From Lachnospiraceae bacterium (GTDB taxonomy: Bacteria; Bacillota; Clostridia; Lachnospirales; Lachnospiraceae), in contig AP025576.1 of NCBI GenBank assembly GCA_022845955.1, positions 744,001 to 808,000 of the forward strand: a stretch of DNA of 64,000 nt, read 5' to 3'. The notes beneath the pieces are model-generated. The model was not told where the DNA came from. It made no database searches and saw only the letters and a list, made by a program, of their open reading frames with translations. Positions 35,715 to 46,975 of the stretch are shown piece by piece. The translations under genes were made by a program, and so were the position numbers. How positions within the stretch are numbered: the stretch's first letter is position 1; the number at the start of each line of letters is the position of its first letter.

Positions 35715-37289
35715 TTGAAAGATAAAAAGGTTGTAATTAAATTAACAGAATTATTTTTTATAATATTTTGGTGTATAATGCTTTTAGCAAAAGGGACAGG
35801 AATGGTAGAAGGGACAAAAGAATTTAAAATCTGCGTTCTTTTAGCAGCAACAGCTTTAGCTATTAAGATAATAATAACGGAATATGGGAAATTTGAGTGG
35901 ATTTTTATCGTTTTAATATTGGGAATGTGTTCATTTAGTTATTTACAGACTAAAAACATTTCGATATTGTTGTGCTTTGCAGTTATATTAGGAATGAAGA
36001 ATGTAAACATTTCAAGGGTTTTCCGAATCAGCGCAATTTTGTGGGGAGCCTTAATGGTATTTACCATTTTACGATGCTTTTTGGGAATTCATACAGGGCC
36101 GATACTTGTTCATGAAAAAATGGGAATGGGGCCAATTGTGCGCTGGAGTCTTGGATATACTCATCCAAATGTCCTTCACATAACCTATGCAGTCCTATGT
36201 GCATATATTTTATATATAAGTAACTCGTCTGAGAGAAGGGGAAAGATAGCCAGTTTCCTTTTTCTTGGAAATATATATATTTTTATGTATTCTGTAAGCT
36301 TTACAGGATTTATCCTGACAAGTGGTTTTTTATTAATTTATTTTGTTCTAACCGGTATAAAAAGATGGGGTATTTTACTTAAGGTATTGTGTAATAGTAT
36401 AATACCATTTGTTGTTGTATTTTCGGTTATTCTACCTTTAATTAATATTCATAGCCGCCTATTTACTTTTTTAAATGATTTACTAAATACACGGCTTTTA
36501 GCATCCAGAGTATATTTGGAATCCGTTCCCCATACCTTGTTTGGGGCTGTGGCTAATGTTGATGGGGGATTTGCATTGGACAATTCATATTTGAGTGCCC
36601 TGTTATATTTCGGTATTCTTCCATTTACTTTTCTTATGATATTAAGTTTCTTTACGTTAAAAAAATGTGTAACACAGAAAAAGGGGATGGAAGTAGCGAT
36701 TTTAGTAACATTTTGGGGGGCGGGAATATCGGAACCTTTTTTATATAATACAGCTTTTAAAAATATTACCCTGCTATTTATGGGAAAGTATTTATTTGAT
36801 AGATTAGAGGACAGAGGAAAAATGAAAAAAAAGGCGGTTATTCCTATAGGAGAAAAAGTGTTAATGTTGAACTTGCAATGTTTCTATCATATCGTCAATA
36901 AAGCTAATGTGATAGTGAGGAAAGAGAAAAGAAAAATAATATTTGCAGGATTTTCTATTGGGATAATTGGTATTGTTTTATGGGGAATTGTCAATATGGG
37001 ATTTGATTCCATCTATGTGTCGGCGGGAAACACTGATTGTGGAGTGATGGAGGAGTATTTTCTTGATAAAGAGAATTTACCGGAAGATTTCACAGGAAGA
37101 ATTTATGAGTGGCATGGTAAGGAGCAGCCATTATATTGTTTTGAGGGGAATGCGATATTAGTAGAGAAAATAAGGGGTTATGTGAGTACATTTATTATGT
37201 CTTTTGTCTTGGTATGTATTATATTTATAATATACGGATTGATTAAAGATTGGAAGATAGAGCAATTATATAAATCAGAAATAAGCTAA
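35715..37289 (+). CDS. Wzy-like O-antigen/capsule polymerase
   Basis: 524 residues, TTG start set by AGAAGGAG at 35701-35708. About ten hydrophobic segments cover residues 8-380, with a larger outer loop in the middle (about 220-290) carrying GFALDNSYLSALLYFGILPF, a layout seen in Wzy polymerases and O-antigen ligases. Charged residues in GYTHPNVLH fit conserved family positions. A C-terminal extension has another helix near 410, an extracytoplasmic segment (MEEYFLDKENLPEDF) and a last helix near 490. A decayed paralogue is at 12215-13437. It is the first gene of a unit of membrane glycosyltransferases. Confidence 0.75.
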   Translation: MKDKKVVIKLTELFFIIFWCIMLLAKGTGMVEGTKEFKICVLLAATALAIKIIITEYGKFEWIFIVLILGMCSFSYLQTKNISILLCFAVILGMKNVNISRVFRISAILWGALMVFTILRCFLGIHTGPILVHEKMGMGPIVRWSLGYTHPNVLHITYAVLCAYILYISNSSERRGKIASFLFLGNIYIFMYSVSFTGFILTSGFLLIYFVLTGIKRWGILLKVLCNSIIPFVVVFSVILPLINIHSRLFTFLNDLLNTRLLASRVYLESVPHTLFGAVANVDGGFALDNSYLSALLYFGILPFTFLMILSFFTLKKCVTQKKGMEVAILVTFWGAGISEPFLYNTAFKNITLLFMGKYLFDRLEDRGKMKKKAVIPIGEKVLMLNLQCFYHIVNKANVIVRKEKRKIIFAGFSIGIIGIVLWGIVNMGFDSIYVSAGNTDCGVMEEYFLDKENLPEDFTGRIYEWHGKEQPLYCFEGNAILVEKIRGYVSTFIMSFVLVCIIFIIYGLIKDWKIEQLYKSEIS

Positions 37290-37424
37290 CAAAATAAAAA
37301 GAAATCTCTAAGGAGGATTAAGTTATCATCAAGGATGAAAAACACCTAAATAAAACGGAGGTAATTGTTAGCGAACACTTTTCAGATTAGGAAAAATAAA
37401 ATTATAGTAGTACAGGGGGAGTTT

Positions 37425-38858
37425 ATGAGAATAAGCGATGGTGTTAAAAAGATATTAAAATTTGATATTAATAAACTAGGTTTGGAAAGAAAACTTTGGG
37501 GAGGTATAGCTATTGTTGTATTTTTATGTTTAATTAATTACTGCTATTTGGATATACAGATGATTACTAGACATTCTTTAAATTTTTTGGATGTATTGAT
37601 TGAAGGTAGATTGCTACAATTTTATCAAACAGCGTGTAAATTACCTATTGGAATTACTAACAACATTACAGGGGAAGTGCCCTATGATATCTGGGTCTAT
37701 ATTCCTTTAGCTGTATGGAATTTGCCTATATATTTGTATGAATATTTTAATGGACGTACATTTGAAATGAACTTTTTTGCGTTATTATGGGCGAGATTAG
37801 GGTGCTTATTACCTTATATCGGGTGTAATTTTGCATTGTGTAAAATAGCTAATGAATTTAAATTAGAGGATAATAAAAAGATTCGAGCGTGTTTGTTGTT
37901 CTCATCTTCCTTGTTCCTATTTAATGGATTATTTTGTCTGGGGCAGATAGATATATACAGTACTTTTTTTGTATTGATGGGCATTAGAGGATGTCTCAGA
38001 AATAACAAAAAGGATTTTCTGGGCTGGTTTGCAATTGCTATAACATACAAAATGTTTGCATTATTTGTTTTTCTCCCATTGCTTTTGTACAAAGAAAAAC
38101 GCATATTTTACATAATTAGAGATATGGCAATAGCGGGAAGTTTAACAATTCTTTCAAAGCTGATTTTTTTATTTGATAAACTGCAGACACCGACTAAGTT
38201 TGACGAGCGTAGATTTATAAGATTTTTACTAGTCCGTCAGATAGATATGGGGGAGATGGTAATCTCCATTTTTGTATTGTTATTCTTGAGTCTTCTTGTT
38301 TTTTGCTGGGTACGTAATAGCGGAGATAATGATTCTAAATCAGAGATTGTTTGTATTGCTTTCGGGGGCTATTCGGCTTTTTTTCTCGGGGCAATGACAT
38401 TTCCATATTGGGCAGTAGTGTTAGCGCCATTTGCAGCGTTGTTCTATTTTATTGTTCCTGGTAATATATCTACAATTGTGTGTTTGGAAAGTATTGCAGG
38501 AGTCGCTTATTATATAAAAGGTATGCTGGATTATGGCTTTTTGTATGGCTATGAAAGTAATATAAAATGGATGCTATTAGGTAGGCTTGGCGGAGCCCCA
38601 TCAGAAGATTTTATTGTAACTAAATACTATAATGGTTTGTCCGAAGGTGCTCAGAAAAATGTACAGGGAATATTGATGGGTATATTTTGGGTTTGCATTG
38701 TGGCTATGATAATTTTAGTTTGGAAAAATAAAGAAAATAATAAACACTCTCAAATTGGTGACAGTTTAAGTAATAGAATATTGTGGGTACGTTTATTTGT
38801 TAATTCCAGTGCTATTTTAGCGCCCTTGTTAATATATTTATTTTTCTGTCAATTTTAA
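37425..38858 (+). CDS. Multi-pass GT-C-like mannosyltransferase-type protein
   Basis: 477 residues from the ATG at 37425 with AGGGGGAG in front. A TTG at 37365 with its own ACGGAGG site is a credible alternative that would add 20 residues. The protein has about ten membrane segments. The loop CLGQIDIYSTFFVLMGI and the following WFAIAITYKMFALFVFLPLL recall GPI-mannosyltransferase/Gpi18-like GT-C proteins, in which G-Q-x-D or similar motifs recur. It probably uses a polyprenyl-phosphate sugar on the outer face of the membrane. The family is only tentatively recognised. Confidence 0.65.
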   Translation: MRISDGVKKILKFDINKLGLERKLWGGIAIVVFLCLINYCYLDIQMITRHSLNFLDVLIEGRLLQFYQTACKLPIGITNNITGEVPYDIWVYIPLAVWNLPIYLYEYFNGRTFEMNFFALLWARLGCLLPYIGCNFALCKIANEFKLEDNKKIRACLLFSSSLFLFNGLFCLGQIDIYSTFFVLMGIRGCLRNNKKDFLGWFAIAITYKMFALFVFLPLLLYKEKRIFYIIRDMAIAGSLTILSKLIFLFDKLQTPTKFDERRFIRFLLVRQIDMGEMVISIFVLLFLSLLVFCWVRNSGDNDSKSEIVCIAFGGYSAFFLGAMTFPYWAVVLAPFAALFYFIVPGNISTIVCLESIAGVAYYIKGMLDYGFLYGYESNIKWMLLGRLGGAPSEDFIVTKYYNGLSEGAQKNVQGILMGIFWVCIVAMIILVWKNKENNKHSQIGDSLSNRILWVRLFVNSSAILAPLLIYLFFCQF

Positions 38859-38879
38859 CAATTAAAGAGGACAAAAAAC

Positions 38880-40518
38880 GTGATGTTTGTAAAATTAAGA
38901 TTATTGATAAATAAGTATAAGAATTTGTTATGTTTTAGCGTTTCACTTATTTCCATATTATTAATTTTGAGGATGGGGAAACTTATAGGAATAAACGTCA
39001 GATTGCTCACTGGCTCATTGGGAGTATTTGTATTATTTTTTATAGTTTATTTATTATTTTATAGAACATGGGATTATTCTTTTAATTATCTTTTTTATGG
39101 TTTTACTTGTTTTTATATTTTGTTAGAAATTTTAGGGATGTATATATCTGGGGATGGAGTAAGGAATCGTCATGATTTTTCTTTTGTATTCTGCTTGCTT
39201 ATTATCCTGCTAACTGTTATATTATCCATTCCAGTATCTAAATATTTTAAGCGATTTATTGATATGTGTCTTAAAAAAGGTAAGAGCGAAGGGGAAAAAT
39301 CTGTAAAAACCCTCAGTTATTTCTTTATTCTTTTAATTTCTTGGTTACCTATATATGCTGCTTTTTATCCGGGGGTATATTATTATGATATACCTCTTCA
39401 ATGGAATCAGTATGTAAGTCATACGTATGGTACATGGAATCCTATAGTGCATTCATTCTTATATGGATTTATATGCGTTATTTCCTTTGTTTCCTCTTTT
39501 GGGGATATCAACAACAAAAGATACCATTTTTTCTGCATTATTTTTACTGGTATTTATTAATGTTGTAAAAGCGTGCAGTGTTAAAGCCTTATCGCTGAAG
39601 AGGGGGATTGTATTACTTTTATTGTTAGTTTTGATGAATCAGTTTAGAAATAATGCAATATATGGAATTTTACTATTCCTTATTATTTTAATTTTTGTCG
39701 GTTTATTCTTGTTAGCAAAAAGAGTGAAACTTTCTCTATTTTGGAAATTATTTGGTGTTTTAATATTATCAGTCGTTTTATCAATCATAACCAGTTCTGC
39801 GGTAATAAGAATAAGTAGTGCCACCATTGATAATAAGGGTGAAATATTGTCAATACCCGGCCAGCAGATAGCTAGAGTATATATATATCAGATGGATAAC
39901 TTAAGCAAGGAAGAAAAAGAAAAAATAGAATATTATTATGGGGATGGTATTCTAGATTATTTACCGGAAATAGCAGATCCAGTTAAAGGAAGTTGGGATA
40001 ATGAAAATTATGAACAAGATACTTGGGGATATTATAAATTATGGGTTAAACTGGGGCTGAAATATCCAAAAGAATTTATTGTCGCATTTTTGTTAAATAC
40101 GAAAGGGCTATGGCATATAGGGGATATTACTCACTCTACTATACGTGATGCATACTTAGAATTAAAATTTTGGGGGCCGTTAGTTAAAGGACATACAGTA
40201 TATGAACAAAGTATGTTGCCTTGGCTGAAAGAGTTAATTATATTTATTAATGATAGCAGAATTTATCAGGATATGCCATTTATTCCTATAATTTTTGCAC
40301 CAGCTATTTATAATTGGATTATATTATTGGGGATAATGATAGCAATTTATAGGAGAAAATGGGAAGCGGTCGTTCCGGGGGGATTTATACTATGCTACAG
40401 TATAACTTTGTTACTTGGGCCGTGTATATTAATGAGGTATTGTTTTGCATATATTTTGGCGGCACCTTTTTATTTATTATATATTTTGGGGGTATCACGT
40501 GTTCACTCTGATGATTGA
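38880..40518 (+). pseudogene. DUF6020-type GT-C protein, disrupted by internal deletion/frameshift
   Basis: Two overlapping frames encode the two halves of one family. The first (38880-39560) carries the N-terminal helices and the motif LPIYAAFYPGVYYYDIPLQW with TWNPIVHSFLYG. The second (39463-40518) starts YALFPLFPLLGISTTKDTIF, the next family block, and runs to the end. In intact DUF6020 proteins about 50 residues separate HSFLYG and the TTKD block; here they are nearly adjacent and out of phase, so a deletion with a frame change occurred near 39460-39480. A new ATG at the junction might still let the second half be made. Confidence 0.72.
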
Positions 40519-40626
40519 ATTGAATGTGCAAAGAAATCTATTTAGATATCGGGAACAATGTTCTGATTATTAAAATAAAAATGTAAATTAGGTTTAATTA
40601 AGAATAGAAGTATAAGATATATTGTT

Positions 40627-40687
40627 AAAATAATAGAAAAATAATATTTTAATACTACATAAACTGTTTAAAATTCTATTATTTTTT
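40627..40687 (+). terminator. Weak AT hairpin, possible terminator
   Basis: AAAATAATAGAA (40627-40638) is the exact complement of TTCTATTATTTT (40674-40685) and is followed by T residues. The stem has only one G-C pair and a 35-base loop, so its strength is doubtful. It lies in the 357-bp gap 40519-40875, which holds no recognised gene. Confidence 0.3.
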
Positions 40688-40875
40688 GCTATATAATTTC
40701 TTATAAATAAGTCATGAATATTGAGTTGCATAATTTATTTTATTAAATATATGCAGAATTCATTATTGAGAATTGAAACCTGGATCAAAAGGCCTTTCAG
40801 AGCTATAGGAAAGACTTTCTGATTTCTTAAAAGAAGACTTTTTAACTATATTTTCACAAAAGGAACGGTTGATAA

Positions 40876-42168
40876 ATGAACAGTATAAAATTAACTAATT
40901 TTCATAGTATTATTAATTGTATATTTATATTAATAATAAGTATATTATTAGGAACTATTTTATTAGTTGGGGTTTATTCACTGCCAATCTCGCTAATGAA
41001 AGAGAATGTAGCTCGTTCAAGTAGTATATTTGATTACGAAGGTGTTTATCCTCAATTGGTGCAGGGGTATAAATCATCTCAGTTGGATAATTGTACTGAT
41101 GCGATAATGCTGGGAACAGCAATTGAACCGGGAAATGGAGATTCAGTAGTTCGTCGTGCTATGATTAATCAAAGAATTGAATTTAAGGGTGAAACGCCGG
41201 TACAGTCTTTAAATGACTATGCCAATGATGTAGGTGGTAAGGAAGAAAGTAAATTTTACGCTGAATATGGAAGATACTGGCATGGCTATTTGGTTATATT
41301 GAAACCGCTGCTGTTATTATTTGATTATGGGGATTTACGTTATATAAATATTATTTTTCAGTCTATCCTGATAGGATGGCTTGTCGCATTGTTGATAGAA
41401 CAGAAATTAAAGAGAGTAGCGGTTGCTTTTGGTATTTCTCTTCTTATATTAAATCCTATTGCGGTTATGTTGTCATTGCAGTTTTCATCTGTATATTATC
41501 TGATGTTGTTTGCTTGTATTATTATTATTAAACAAAAAGCTCACATAATATATTCGTCTAAGTATTTTATATATTTCTTTTTTTTGCTAGGAATACTAAC
41601 AAGTTTTTTTGATTTCTTAACATATCCTGCGATTACATTAGGGATACTGCTTATCTTATTTTTGGCAGTTAATGAAAATATAACTATATATGTTAAACTT
41701 AAAGGGATTTTTAAGGCTGTGATTTTCTGGGGATTAGGTTATGGCGGAATGTGGTCTGGAAAATGGTTGATTGCGAGTTTACTGTTGAAATCTAATATGT
41801 TTGCTGATGCCTTCTCCAATATATTATTTAGAACTTCTATGGAAAAGGATGGAGACAAGCTTAATTGGGGGCTGGTAATTTGGAGGAACGTGCGGGTATT
41901 ATTAAAGTGGCCCTTTATAATTCTTGGAATAATAATTTTACTTTTTGTGTTATTATGTCTTATAAAAAGCGGATTAAATGGTAAAAGTAAAGAGGTAATG
42001 AAAAGGATTATACCGTATTTTATAATATCATTGATTCCTTTTGCCTGGTATTTTTTTATGGGGAATCATTCTTATGAGCATTACTGGTTTACCTTTCGGG
42101 AACTTGGTATTACTTGCTTTTCTGCATTGATATGTCTTTTTTATGTACCGCAAAAGTTAAAACTTTGA
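40876..42168 (+). CDS. Multi-pass membrane protein of polysaccharide locus, unknown
   Basis: 430 residues: one N-terminal helix (about 12-37), an extracytoplasmic stretch of about 110 residues, then eight or nine helices. The outer stretch has DAIMLGTAIEPG and the aromatic FYAEYGRYWHGYLVIL, reminiscent of GT-C acceptor or donor loops, and the C-terminus has NHSYEHYWFTFRELGI. AAGGAACGG precedes the ATG. It sits among GT-C-like genes, so a role in adding or handling polyprenyl-linked sugars is likely, but no family is confidently recognised. Confidence 0.6.
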   Translation: MNSIKLTNFHSIINCIFILIISILLGTILLVGVYSLPISLMKENVARSSSIFDYEGVYPQLVQGYKSSQLDNCTDAIMLGTAIEPGNGDSVVRRAMINQRIEFKGETPVQSLNDYANDVGGKEESKFYAEYGRYWHGYLVILKPLLLLFDYGDLRYINIIFQSILIGWLVALLIEQKLKRVAVAFGISLLILNPIAVMLSLQFSSVYYLMLFACIIIIKQKAHIIYSSKYFIYFFFLLGILTSFFDFLTYPAITLGILLILFLAVNENITIYVKLKGIFKAVIFWGLGYGGMWSGKWLIASLLLKSNMFADAFSNILFRTSMEKDGDKLNWGLVIWRNVRVLLKWPFIILGIIILLFVLLCLIKSGLNGKSKEVMKRIIPYFIISLIPFAWYFFMGNHSYEHYWFTFRELGITCFSALICLFYVPQKLKL

Positions 42169-42224
42169 TTTATTAATTGGATGAAATTAAATCAATTAGG
42201 ATAGAAAAAAATGGAGAAGTAAAG

Positions 42225-44533
42225 ATGGAGAAGAAAATTAAGAACCGTTTTCCCAAATTTATAGAGATTTTAATTATCGGAATAGAGATTGCTAGCCTGT
42301 TTTGGGCTTGTAGCTTATTTTTTCAGGAAAAAAAGTCTATTCTTTTCCCTATCAGATGTTAGAACCAGGTAATGCAATAGAAATTACAGACTTTATGGGG
42401 ACGGCAGGTTATTACATTGATAATGGTATGGAAAATTGGGAAACATTGATTTCTACTGTAGGATTTGACATACCTAGAGGAACTTACCAGATTATTATAA
42501 ATTATAAAACGGAAGGAAGCGGGCAATTTTATAATGTTACATGTAGGGATCCGGATTACAAAATTATTACTGGAAGAACTAAAGTCGGTTTGGATTCCGG
42601 AAAAAGTGAAGAGTCCTTTAATATATGGCTAAATGAATCGGTTGAAGATTTCAGGATCGAATTAGGATACGGTGGAAACGGGTATCTTTTAGTTAATGGC
42701 ATATGTATTAAGGAAACTAATGCATGGAAGCGAATACAGACATTTATACTAGTTACATTTTTATTACTTATTGATTCTATTTATATATTGTATCATAGAA
42801 ATATATTAGGGAAAATAACAGTGTCAAAAAGGAAAATTTTCTTTGGATTATTGATTATTATTCTATTTTCGTCTTATCCTATTTTTTCCTATTATTTATA
42901 TGATGGGCATGATTTGCAGTTTCATCTAATGCGTATACAAGGACTAAAGGATGGACTTTTGGATGGACAGTTTCCAGTTAAGATACAGCCCGGTTGGATG
43001 AATGGATATGGTTATGGGGTTTCTGTCTTTTATGGTGATATTTTCCTATATATACCTGCTTTTTTTACATTACTAGGTTTTCCTATACAAACAGCTTACA
43101 AAATATATATGATTATTGTAAGTTCAGTGACATGTTTGACAGCTTATTTTTGTTTTGGAAAAATGTTCAAAGATGATAAGGTTGGTTTATTGGCTAGTAT
43201 GCTATATACATTGGCTCCATATAGATTATCATGTCTGTATATTAGAGGGGCAGTCGGGGAATATACTGCATTGGCATTTTTTCCATTGATTTTTTACGGA
43301 CTATATATTATTGTCTCAGAAAGAGAAGAAAAATGCCATGAAGGTGTAATGCCAGCTATAATTGGGTTTTCAGGACTTATACTGACGCATATACTTAGTT
43401 GTGAGATGGTTGGTGTAGTTACAATAGTATTCTGTTTAATTTTGTGGAGAAGGATTATCAGACCTAAAAGATTTTTGGCATTGTGTAAAGTGGTACTAAA
43501 TACTGTAATTATTAATCTTTGGTTTATTGTTCCTTTTTTGGATTATATGCAGGGAAGCTATAAAGTTACTGAGCGTTCGAATGAAAAAACTCAAACTTTT
43601 GGCTTGTTTGTAGGGCAACTTTTCTCTTTTTTTCCACAAGGATTTGGGGATGGATATAGTGTGAAAGAACGCCTAGATCCGGTTGAAATTATGCCTTTAT
43701 CCGTCGGAGGAGCTCTTATATTTGGAGCCATTTTATTTGTTTTTTATTGGATTGATAATAACAAAGATGTATGGGAAAAAAAAGTAGGGAAGCTTTGTTT
43801 AGTAACGAGTTTTGTTTTACTATGGATGACAACGATTTGGTTTCCTTGGGATAAGTTACAGGATATTAATAGTGTCTTGAAGTTTTTTATTCAAAAACTT
43901 CAATTCCCATGGAGGTTGTTGGGAGTTATAACAATCCTGTTAACGGTAGTATGTTGTTGCCTTATAAAACTGCTACAGAAAAATGAAAAACAAAAGGCCG
44001 CTTTGTGTGCTTGCTTTTTAGGAATGATGGCCATTTTAACAAGCGGGTGGATGCTGAGCAGTATGATGAACAAGAATGATGTTGTTTTTGTACCGGATAA
44101 AAGTAAACTGGATACTTTTTATAGTATAGGTGGTGAATATATTCCTTCTGGAACATCTATTGGGGAATTTAAAAATGAAGTACCATTACTTAGTGATAAT
44201 ATTATTATGACTTCGTATAATAAAGTATATAATAATATATGGATTAGCTGTGAAAATAATTCTGTAGAAAATGGAATGATTTCGTTACCTTTATTGTATT
44301 ATAAGGGCTATATTGCAATGGATGAAAACACAAAGGAACTGTTAGAAGTTATTGCAGGAAGCAATAACAGGGTTGGTGTGAATATACCGTCAAATTATCA
44401 TGGGAGTATCAGAGTGAAATTTATGGAACCATGGTACTGGAGAGTGGCTGAAATAATATCTTTATTATTTTTTGTGGGAATAGTTATGGTTTACTTTTAC
44501 AGTAAAAAGAAAAACAAATTGGAAAGAAGATAA
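42225..44533 (+). pseudogene. PTPS-related/YfhO-like membrane protein, frameshifted at an A7 tract
   Basis: An ATG at 42225 (ribosome site GGAGAAG) opens a frame with a signal-anchor helix that stops at 42360-42362. From the A7 run at 42328-42334 the next frame continues as KVYSFPYQMLEPGN and runs without a stop to 44533. One extra A would join them into a protein of about 770 residues. The joined N-terminus then matches the gene at 63707 (for example FDIPRGTYQIIINY against VDLARGTYQVVIEY). The body has many helices with DGHDLQFHLMRIQGLKDG and YTLAPYRLSCLYIRGAVGEY, typical of the 6-pyruvoyl-tetrahydropterin-synthase-related membrane family. It may be phase variable rather than dead; an ATG at 42356 could allow partial translation. 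Confidence 0.75.
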
Positions 44534-44535
44534 TA

Positions 44536-46014
44536 ATGAAAAAAGTAAGTATAGAAAAAAAACTAACAATTTTTTCACTTATTGTATTTGTGGTAAGTAT
44601 TGTGCCTATATTATATTTAGCTAAATATGTTCATGCTACCGGGGATGATTTTGGTTATGGAGCATTGACACACGCAGCGTGGTTGGAATCACATTCTTTG
44701 ATTGCGGTTTTAAAGGCTTCTTGCCGAACCATCTATAATTATTACGTAAGCTGGCAGGGAACATGGTTTTCTGTTTTCCTTTTTTCTTTGCAACCGGAAG
44801 TTTTTTCGCCGGATTTATATTGGATTGTACCCGTTGTAATGTTGATTTTGATTATAATTGGAACATCATTGCCGATTTACTATTTTTTAGTATGCCGTAT
44901 TGGGATGAAGAAATATTCTTTTATTGTTATTGATTGTACAATATTGTTTCTTATGATACAATTTTTTCCGAGTACTAAATCAGGAATATTTTGGTATAAT
45001 GGCACTGCGCATTATATTATACCATATTTTATTGCAATGATGTCTATTTATAATTCCATTCGTTTTATTGATTCTTACAGAAAAAGATATTTGTTAGGAG
45101 CGATTGTCTGTATGACATTATTGGGGGGCGCTAGCTATCTTGCAGCTCTGTTTGCTCCTATTGTATTGGTATTTTTCCTATTTTGTTATGGTAGGAAACG
45201 ACCTAAAGCTTTTTGGCTTTTTATCCCTTTGGGGCTGGAAATGGCTGGTCTTATAATTAGTTTTATTGCCCCTGGAAATAAAGTTAGGGGTGGGGAGGAT
45301 TTTGGATTTAGTGTATTTAACATTTTTACTACTGTAGGAGAATCATTTAAAGCTGGGATAAAAAATATTCAAATTTACGCAGAAGAAAAACCTGCTATAT
45401 TTGTTATTTTAGTACTATTGACTGTATTTATTTGGCATTCTTATACAAATATAGAGAAAAAAATAGATTTTAAAATGCCGATTGCTTTTTGCGCCTATAT
45501 GTTTTGTTGTTATTCGGCAATGTTTGCTCCAGGGATTTATGCAGGAACAGAATTATCGGGGGGTGTTCCAAATACGATTTTTCAAATTTTTGTGTTAACT
45601 ACATTGACTGAAATAATATATATATCAGGATGGTTGTCTACAAAAATAGCCAAATATGATAAGGTAGTAAAATGTAATGGTAATATGATCAGATTAATAA
45701 AAGGTTGCTTTCTGCTGGTAGTTTGTACTTTTTTTATTTTCTTATACAGAAGTACCCTGAAAGAAACTACTTTTTTTAAATGTCTTTTTTATATTACAAG
45801 TGGACAGGCATCTGATTATGGAGAACAGATGGAGGAACGACAAGCAATTTTATTAGATGACACGATTAAGGATGCGAAATTGCCAGCTATGAATCAGGAT
45901 CAGGGACCGCTAATGCATATGGAAGTGACGAAGGATAAAGATAGTTGGACAAATCAGGTAGTAAGAGATTTTTATCGAAAAAATAGTGTTGTTGAGATTG
46001 ATAGGGTTCAATGA
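44536..46014 (+). CDS. DUF6056 family GT-C-like membrane protein
   Basis: 492 residues with about eleven hydrophobic segments. The first outer loop has HATGDDFGYGALTHAAWLES, whose D-D pair is the likely GT-C catalytic acid site. YYVSWQGTWFSVFLFSLQPE and FWYNGTAHYIIPYF are shared with the DUF6056 gene at 53004. The C-terminal outer tail (SDYGEQMEERQAIL then SWTNQVVRDFYRKNSV) is also conserved between the copies. It starts two bases after the frameshifted gene. It presumably transfers a sugar from a polyprenyl phosphate to the growing glycan. Confidence 0.8.
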   Translation: MKKVSIEKKLTIFSLIVFVVSIVPILYLAKYVHATGDDFGYGALTHAAWLESHSLIAVLKASCRTIYNYYVSWQGTWFSVFLFSLQPEVFSPDLYWIVPVVMLILIIIGTSLPIYYFLVCRIGMKKYSFIVIDCTILFLMIQFFPSTKSGIFWYNGTAHYIIPYFIAMMSIYNSIRFIDSYRKRYLLGAIVCMTLLGGASYLAALFAPIVLVFFLFCYGRKRPKAFWLFIPLGLEMAGLIISFIAPGNKVRGGEDFGFSVFNIFTTVGESFKAGIKNIQIYAEEKPAIFVILVLLTVFIWHSYTNIEKKIDFKMPIAFCAYMFCCYSAMFAPGIYAGTELSGGVPNTIFQIFVLTTLTEIIYISGWLSTKIAKYDKVVKCNGNMIRLIKGCFLLVVCTFFIFLYRSTLKETTFFKCLFYITSGQASDYGEQMEERQAILLDDTIKDAKLPAMNQDQGPLMHMEVTKDKDSWTNQVVRDFYRKNSVVEIDRVQ

Positions 46015-46975
46015 AATGTTAGTATAAATTGATATCTGCATGATTGAATATTTTCTTGAAATAAGTAATACTATATTCGAAAAGTAGCTTTGGTGATGAT
46101 AATCTAGATAATATATAGTTGGATGAAAAGTTTGGGTGATGTGACTATTTTGCATAGTAAACAGATAAAGTCATGTAAAACAGATAAAGTCATGTAAAAC
46201 ATATAAAAAAGGTAACAATTGATGATGACATATTGGATTTGTAAGGCTCACCATTTGTTAATTCATTTATATGTGATTCTATCCTGTAATCATTATACAT
46301 TACCCAAGTCCAGTTTAGGAATGTATATCCGTGGGAAATGAGAATAGAATCCATTTTATGCTTGGCATATATGTTAGCTGTTAATAGAGGGTCAATATAA
46401 GTGAATGACATATAGTGTTGTTGTGATTTTTCAAGGGATGCATGTATTTTTCTTCTAGGAAAAACATTTATTTACGTTTACAAAATATAGATTGTTCTTG
46501 CTGAACTGTTTGTGGTAGATGGTTTAAAATCTGTGAATGTGTAATCGGAATGTTTGTAAACTTCACAGGATATAAAGAATGTTGCCGAATCAGGTGATTT
46601 CATTAACGAGGTAATGATAATGACTTTCAGAATCAGTGTGGATCAATCATATTGTTTGTGGTATGTAAGAATTTTTGTAATATTTTTTTATGTACTTAAA
46701 ATTTAATGTGTAAATGAGATAAGACAAATTAATGCTTCGCATCCACTTATTATATATACTATTTGTCATCAGATTTATCTTGGTGAAAAAGCTACATATT
46801 AAAAACAGATATAAAACTGTTAGCAGGGGTTTTATGGGAGGTTTGTTTATGATTAAACTATAGATTTTGTGCTGGAAGCAGCGAAAGTTGATGCAATTAG
46901 TTTATGTTATTATTTAAATTTGTGTTAGTATTAGAATTGAGTCCATACAAATTATATTTATGAGGTATTCATATA
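46015..46975. other. Long AT-rich gap without a recognised gene
   Basis: About 960 bp between two GT-C-like genes. A 73-codon minus-strand frame (46411-46190) has no recognisable homology or clear ribosome site. The only structure noted is a 19-bp tandem repeat (46161-46198). The length and lack of coding pattern suggest eroded sequence. Confidence 0.5.
46161..46198 (+). repeat. 19-bp perfect tandem repeat, two copies
   Basis: The unit ACAGATAAAGTCATGTAAA occurs twice in direct succession, followed by a further AC. Confidence 0.85.

Noticed and set aside
37365-37424. Extra N-terminal 20 codons from TTG 37365
   Set aside because: The ATG at 37425 has an equally good ribosome site and precedes a more typical membrane-protein N-terminus; noted as an alternative only.
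46161-46198. CRISPR-like repeat
   Set aside because: Two copies in direct contact with no spacer, and no cas genes.
46190-46411. A 73-codon minus-strand frame in the large gap
   Set aside because: No recognisable homology or convincing ribosome site, and AT-rich DNA easily gives frames of this length.
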